NCBI RefSeq assembly: GCF_030811685.1
Contig: NZ_JAUSRF010000004.1
Span: 1 to 64,000, forward strand
Direction of reading: 5' to 3'
Source of the DNA: Neorhizobium huautlense
GTDB lineage: Bacteria > Pseudomonadota > Alphaproteobacteria > Rhizobiales > Rhizobiaceae
Length of the DNA: 64,000 nt
In this document: positions 61,426 through 64,000 of the stretch, one piece after another
Position numbering within the stretch: the first letter of the stretch is position 1
How the letters are laid out: the number at the start of each line of letters is the position of its first letter
Translations under genes and position numbers: made by a program
The notes under the pieces: model-generated
Told to the model about the DNA's origin: nothing
Database searches by the model: none
The model's input: only the letters and a program-made list of their open reading frames with translations

Positions 61426-62160
61426 TTATTTGGGTGCACCGAGTTTGGGGAACATTTGCAGCACGCCGCCGATCACATAGAGGTAAAGTCCGGTGATCAC
61501 CACGCCCCAGACCAGCCATGCGGGGCTGTCGAAATGCAGCAGCAGCGCATAACCGCTCAAGCCGCACCAGACGAAAAAGACGGCGAGATTGAGCGGCCTA
61601 AGCCGCTTGACGCGCACCGGATGCAGGAAATTGATCGGCAGGAATGTCAGGAACACCGACACCGCGACGATGATCATTGCTGTCACAGCACTCGGCTGGA
61701 TGACGAACAGCGTGAAGATCAGCATGTTCCAGACGACCGGAAAACCGGAGAAGAAATATTCGTCGGTCTTCATGCCCATGTCGGCATAATAGATGGCACT
61801 CGACACGACAATCATTCCGGCCGCCACAAAGGACCACGGCTCGCCGATCATGCCGCTCTTGTAGAGCGCGAATGCCGGCAGCAGCACATAGGTGACATAA
61901 TCGATAATGTTGTCGAGCATGTCGCCCGACCAGTTCGGAAGCACTTCGCGCACCCGCACTTTCCGAGCGATCGGCCCATCGATGCCATCGATGAAAAGGG
62001 CAAGACCCAGCCACCACCACATGTCGACGAAGCGCGACTCCGAGGCTGCAACGACACCGAGAAACGCAAAAAACGAACCGGAGGCGGTCAGCATATGAAC
62101 GGAAAAAGCGCGGATTTCCGCATAGGGAACCTTGCGATAGTTGAAGACGCGCCGGATCAA
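61426..62160 (-). CDS. pcs: Phosphatidylcholine synthase
   Basis: The 244-aa membrane enzyme condenses CDP-diacylglycerol with choline in one step, a pathway typical of rhizobia, Agrobacterium and Brucella. The CDP-alcohol phosphotransferase motif is visible as DGIDGPIAR...LPNWSGDMLDNIIDY, and about seven or eight spans follow. PC is important for host interaction in these bacteria. The start is a TTG with GGGGAA upstream; a five-codon ATG frame (MGNTF) ends across this TTG, so a leader is possible. The gene is monocistronic, divergent from the UbiH-type gene. Confidence 0.93.
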   Translation of the reverse strand: MIRRVFNYRKVPYAEIRAFSVHMLTASGSFFAFLGVVAASESRFVDMWWWLGLALFIDGIDGPIARKVRVREVLPNWSGDMLDNIIDYVTYVLLPAFALYKSGMIGEPWSFVAAGMIVVSSAIYYADMGMKTDEYFFSGFPVVWNMLIFTLFVIQPSAVTAMIIVAVSVFLTFLPINFLHPVRVKRLRPLNLAVFFVWCGLSGYALLLHFDSPAWLVWGVVITGLYLYVIGGVLQMFPKLGAPK

Positions 62161-62318
62161 AACGTATTCCCCATGTCTAATTCAAGCATGGCGGTATGCG
62201 GCCAATCGCCCGCCAATGCAACCTTCCGCCTGTCGCAACGGTTAAAACCGGTAAAATCGCTTATGGATAAGTACGCCCGAAAGGCATAAATGACCTTAAG
62301 CAATCAAGGAGTTCTGCC

Positions 62319-63530
62319 ATGCATGATGTCGAGATAGCCGTCGTCGGACACGGACTGGCCGGAAGTGTGGCAGCACTGGCGCTCGCCCGCAGCGGCCGCA
62401 AGGTGGCGCTGATCGGCCCGGTGAAAGCCGGCAATGACGAGCGCACCACGGCACTGATGGACCAGTCGATCCGTTTCATGGACCGGCTTGGCCTCTGGCA
62501 GTTGATCGACCCCTCCTCCGCCGGCCTTCAGGTCATGCAGATCATCGATGGCACCGACCGGCTGCTGCGGGCGCCGCCGGCACAGTTCCGCGCCGCCGAA
62601 CTCGGCCTTGCCGCTTTCGGTTATAACATCCCCAACAAGGCTTTGTCCGAGGTTCTGGAAAAAGCAGTCGCCGCCGAAACCAATATCCAGCGCTTCGACA
62701 GCACGGTCGAAAAGGCCGAACCGTCCGCAGAACACGTGACGCTGACGCTCGGCAGTGGCGAAACACTGGTAGCAGCGCTGGCCGTCGGCGCCGATGGCCG
62801 CAATTCCATCCTGCGCAATGGCGCTGGCATCGACGTCAAAAAATGGGCCTATCCGCAGTCGGCCGTCGTCCTGAATTTTTCGCACGACCTGCCGCACGGC
62901 AATGTCTCGACCGAATTCCACACCGAAACCGGCCCGTTCACTCAGGTGCCGCTTCCCGGCCGCCGTTCCAGCCTCGTCTGGGTGGTGACGCCGGATACAG
63001 CCGAACGCCTGCTCTCCCTGCCGCTCGATCAGTTGTCGCTGGAAGTCGAGCGCCGCATGCAGTCCATTCTCGGCAAGGTGACGGTGGAAGCCGGTGCGCA
63101 GAGCTGGCCGCTTTCCAGCCTGATGGCAAAACGGTTCGGCAAGGGCCGCATCGCGCTGGTCGGCGAAGCCGCCCACGCTTTCCCGCCGATCGGCGCCCAG
63201 GGCCTCAATCTTTCGCTGCGGGATGTGATGGCGCTGGTCGATCTTGTCGGCAATGCCGATGGCCGCGACATCGCCGCCGATACCGGCGACCGTTTCGAAC
63301 GCCGCCGCCGCCCGGATATCATGACCCGCACCTTTGGCGTGGATCTGCTCAACCGCTCGCTTCTCTCGGACTTTTTGCCGATGCAGCTGGCGCGTGCCGG
63401 TGGCCTGCATCTCCTGACCGGCATCAGCCCGCTCAGAAACCTGCTGATGCGCGAAGGCGTGGAGCCGGGCCGCGGCGTTCGCGACCTGTTGAACACGTTC
63501 AAGCCCTCGTGGATGCGCAAAAGCGCCTGA
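62319..63530 (+). CDS. UbiH/UbiF family FAD-dependent monooxygenase
   Basis: The 403-aa flavoprotein has an N-terminal dinucleotide site VVGHGLAGSVAALALARSG, the middle motif GADGRNSILR and the C-terminal FAD site LVGEAAHAFPPIGAQGLNLS. In most relatives the last reads GDAAH; here it is GEAAH. These enzymes hydroxylate the ubiquinone ring, so a role in ubiquinone synthesis is likely, but which position is modified cannot be told from sequence. It stands alone, convergent with ccdA 23 bp away. Confidence 0.9.
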   Translation: MHDVEIAVVGHGLAGSVAALALARSGRKVALIGPVKAGNDERTTALMDQSIRFMDRLGLWQLIDPSSAGLQVMQIIDGTDRLLRAPPAQFRAAELGLAAFGYNIPNKALSEVLEKAVAAETNIQRFDSTVEKAEPSAEHVTLTLGSGETLVAALAVGADGRNSILRNGAGIDVKKWAYPQSAVVLNFSHDLPHGNVSTEFHTETGPFTQVPLPGRRSSLVWVVTPDTAERLLSLPLDQLSLEVERRMQSILGKVTVEAGAQSWPLSSLMAKRFGKGRIALVGEAAHAFPPIGAQGLNLSLRDVMALVDLVGNADGRDIAADTGDRFERRRRPDIMTRTFGVDLLNRSLLSDFLPMQLARAGGLHLLTGISPLRNLLMREGVEPGRGVRDLLNTFKPSWMRKSA

Positions 63531-63553
63531 GGGCCAAAAACCTCAGAGCAACC

Positions 63554-64000
63554 TCAGCCGATCTGGCTGAGGATCGGAAAGGTCTGCTGGAACCAGATCG
63601 CCATGTCGGAAATGAAACCGAACAGGAAGGCGATGCCCGTTACCACCAGCAGGCCGCCCATCACCTTTTCCACACGGCCCAGATGACGCCGGAAACGGCT
63701 GAGGAACCGCATGAAGGCGCCTGAAAAGCCGGCCGCGATCCAGAACGGAACGGCAAGGCCGAGCGAATAGACGGACAGCAGCGCAACGCCCTCGCCCACC
63801 GTGTCACGCGAGGCGGCGACACCGAGAATGGTGCCGAGGATCGGCCCAATACACGGCGTCCAGCCGAATGCGAAGGCAAGGCCCATCACATAGGCGCCCG
63901 ACAGCGTTGCCGGCTTGCCGCCGCCCTGAAAACGCGCCTCGCGCGCCAGCATGCCGATCCGGAACAGGCCCAAGAAATTCAGGCCCATGATGATGATGAT
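63554..64000 (-). CDS. ccdA: Cytochrome c biogenesis protein CcdA, partial
   Basis: The C-terminal part of a DsbD/CcdA-type membrane protein runs off the right edge; the frame is still open at 64000. Visible features are three to four spans and the motif GLAFAFGWTPCIGPILGTIL, which holds one of the redox cysteines. CcdA passes reducing power from cytoplasmic thioredoxin to the periplasm for cytochrome c maturation. The start lies beyond the window. Confidence 0.93.
   Translation of the reverse strand: MIIIMGLNFLGLFRIGMLAREARFQGGGKPATLSGAYVMGLAFAFGWTPCIGPILGTILGVAASRDTVGEGVALLSVYSLGLAVPFWIAAGFSGAFMRFLSRFRRHLGRVEKVMGGLLVVTGIAFLFGFISDMAIWFQQTFPILSQIG

Overview
The window is chromosomal DNA of an alphaproteobacterium of the order Hyphomicrobiales/Rhizobiales, most likely Rhizobiaceae (Agrobacterium/Rhizobium group). 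The evidence is a phosphatidylcholine synthase gene, an invasion-associated locus B protein, a UvrA with a degenerate first zinc finger, a GTTC-N7-GTTC SOS box between ssb and uvrA, a RIME-like intergenic palindrome, and high-GC coding with frequent GTG/TTG starts. Most of the window is conserved housekeeping sequence. Only the left edge carries a mobile element, an IS transposase cut by the window boundary.

Layout. 1-1.16 kb: end of an IS (DDE transposase). 1.26-8.8 kb (minus): rlpA, dac, tmk, holB, metG, tatD-like, MBL hydrolase, a cell-wall and DNA-metabolism run with several overlapping or near-touching genes. 9.1-10.1 kb: an Ala/Pro-rich single-span protein, a PH-domain protein and tRNA-Ser(UGA). 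10.3-16.2 kb: glycerol dehydrogenase, a methyltransferase divergent from a GGDEF-EAL protein, and an MFS transporter. 16.4-21.3 kb: a DUF4864 protein, then the minus-strand block coaD, two cyclophilins, queA-tgt and recX. 21.4-22.1 kb: three very small membrane proteins closed by one terminator; two are preceded by the same phased promoter repeat. 22.4-31.2 kb: gyrA, marC, an RDD protein, ssb, uvrA, DUF72. 31.2-36.3 kb: nnr, then glnB-glnA behind a sigma-54 promoter, a DMT exporter and hspQ.

36.3-44.8 kb is rich in periplasmic proteins. It holds three tandem TAXI-family binding proteins with no TRAP permease nearby, transcribed after a membrane-anchored coiled-coil protein. An IalB protein, an orphan YejA-like binding protein and a FrnE-type DsbA oxidoreductase follow. 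44.8-54.8 kb: an EamA transporter, the sdhE-mfd pair, recG, DUF502, a GNAT enzyme and glmS. 55.0-61.3 kb: glmU and a complete BMP-type nucleoside ABC importer. 61.4-64 kb: pcs, a UbiH-type flavin monooxygenase, and ccdA running off the right edge.

Functionally the window joins peptidoglycan precursor supply (glmU, glmS) and remodelling (dac, rlpA), nitrogen assimilation (glnB, glnA), DNA repair and topology (ssb, uvrA, mfd, recG, recX, gyrA), and queuosine tRNA modification. The least explained parts, and the best candidates for something undescribed, are the permease-less triple-TAXI operon and the small-membrane-protein cluster with its duplicated four-fold 11-bp promoter array.
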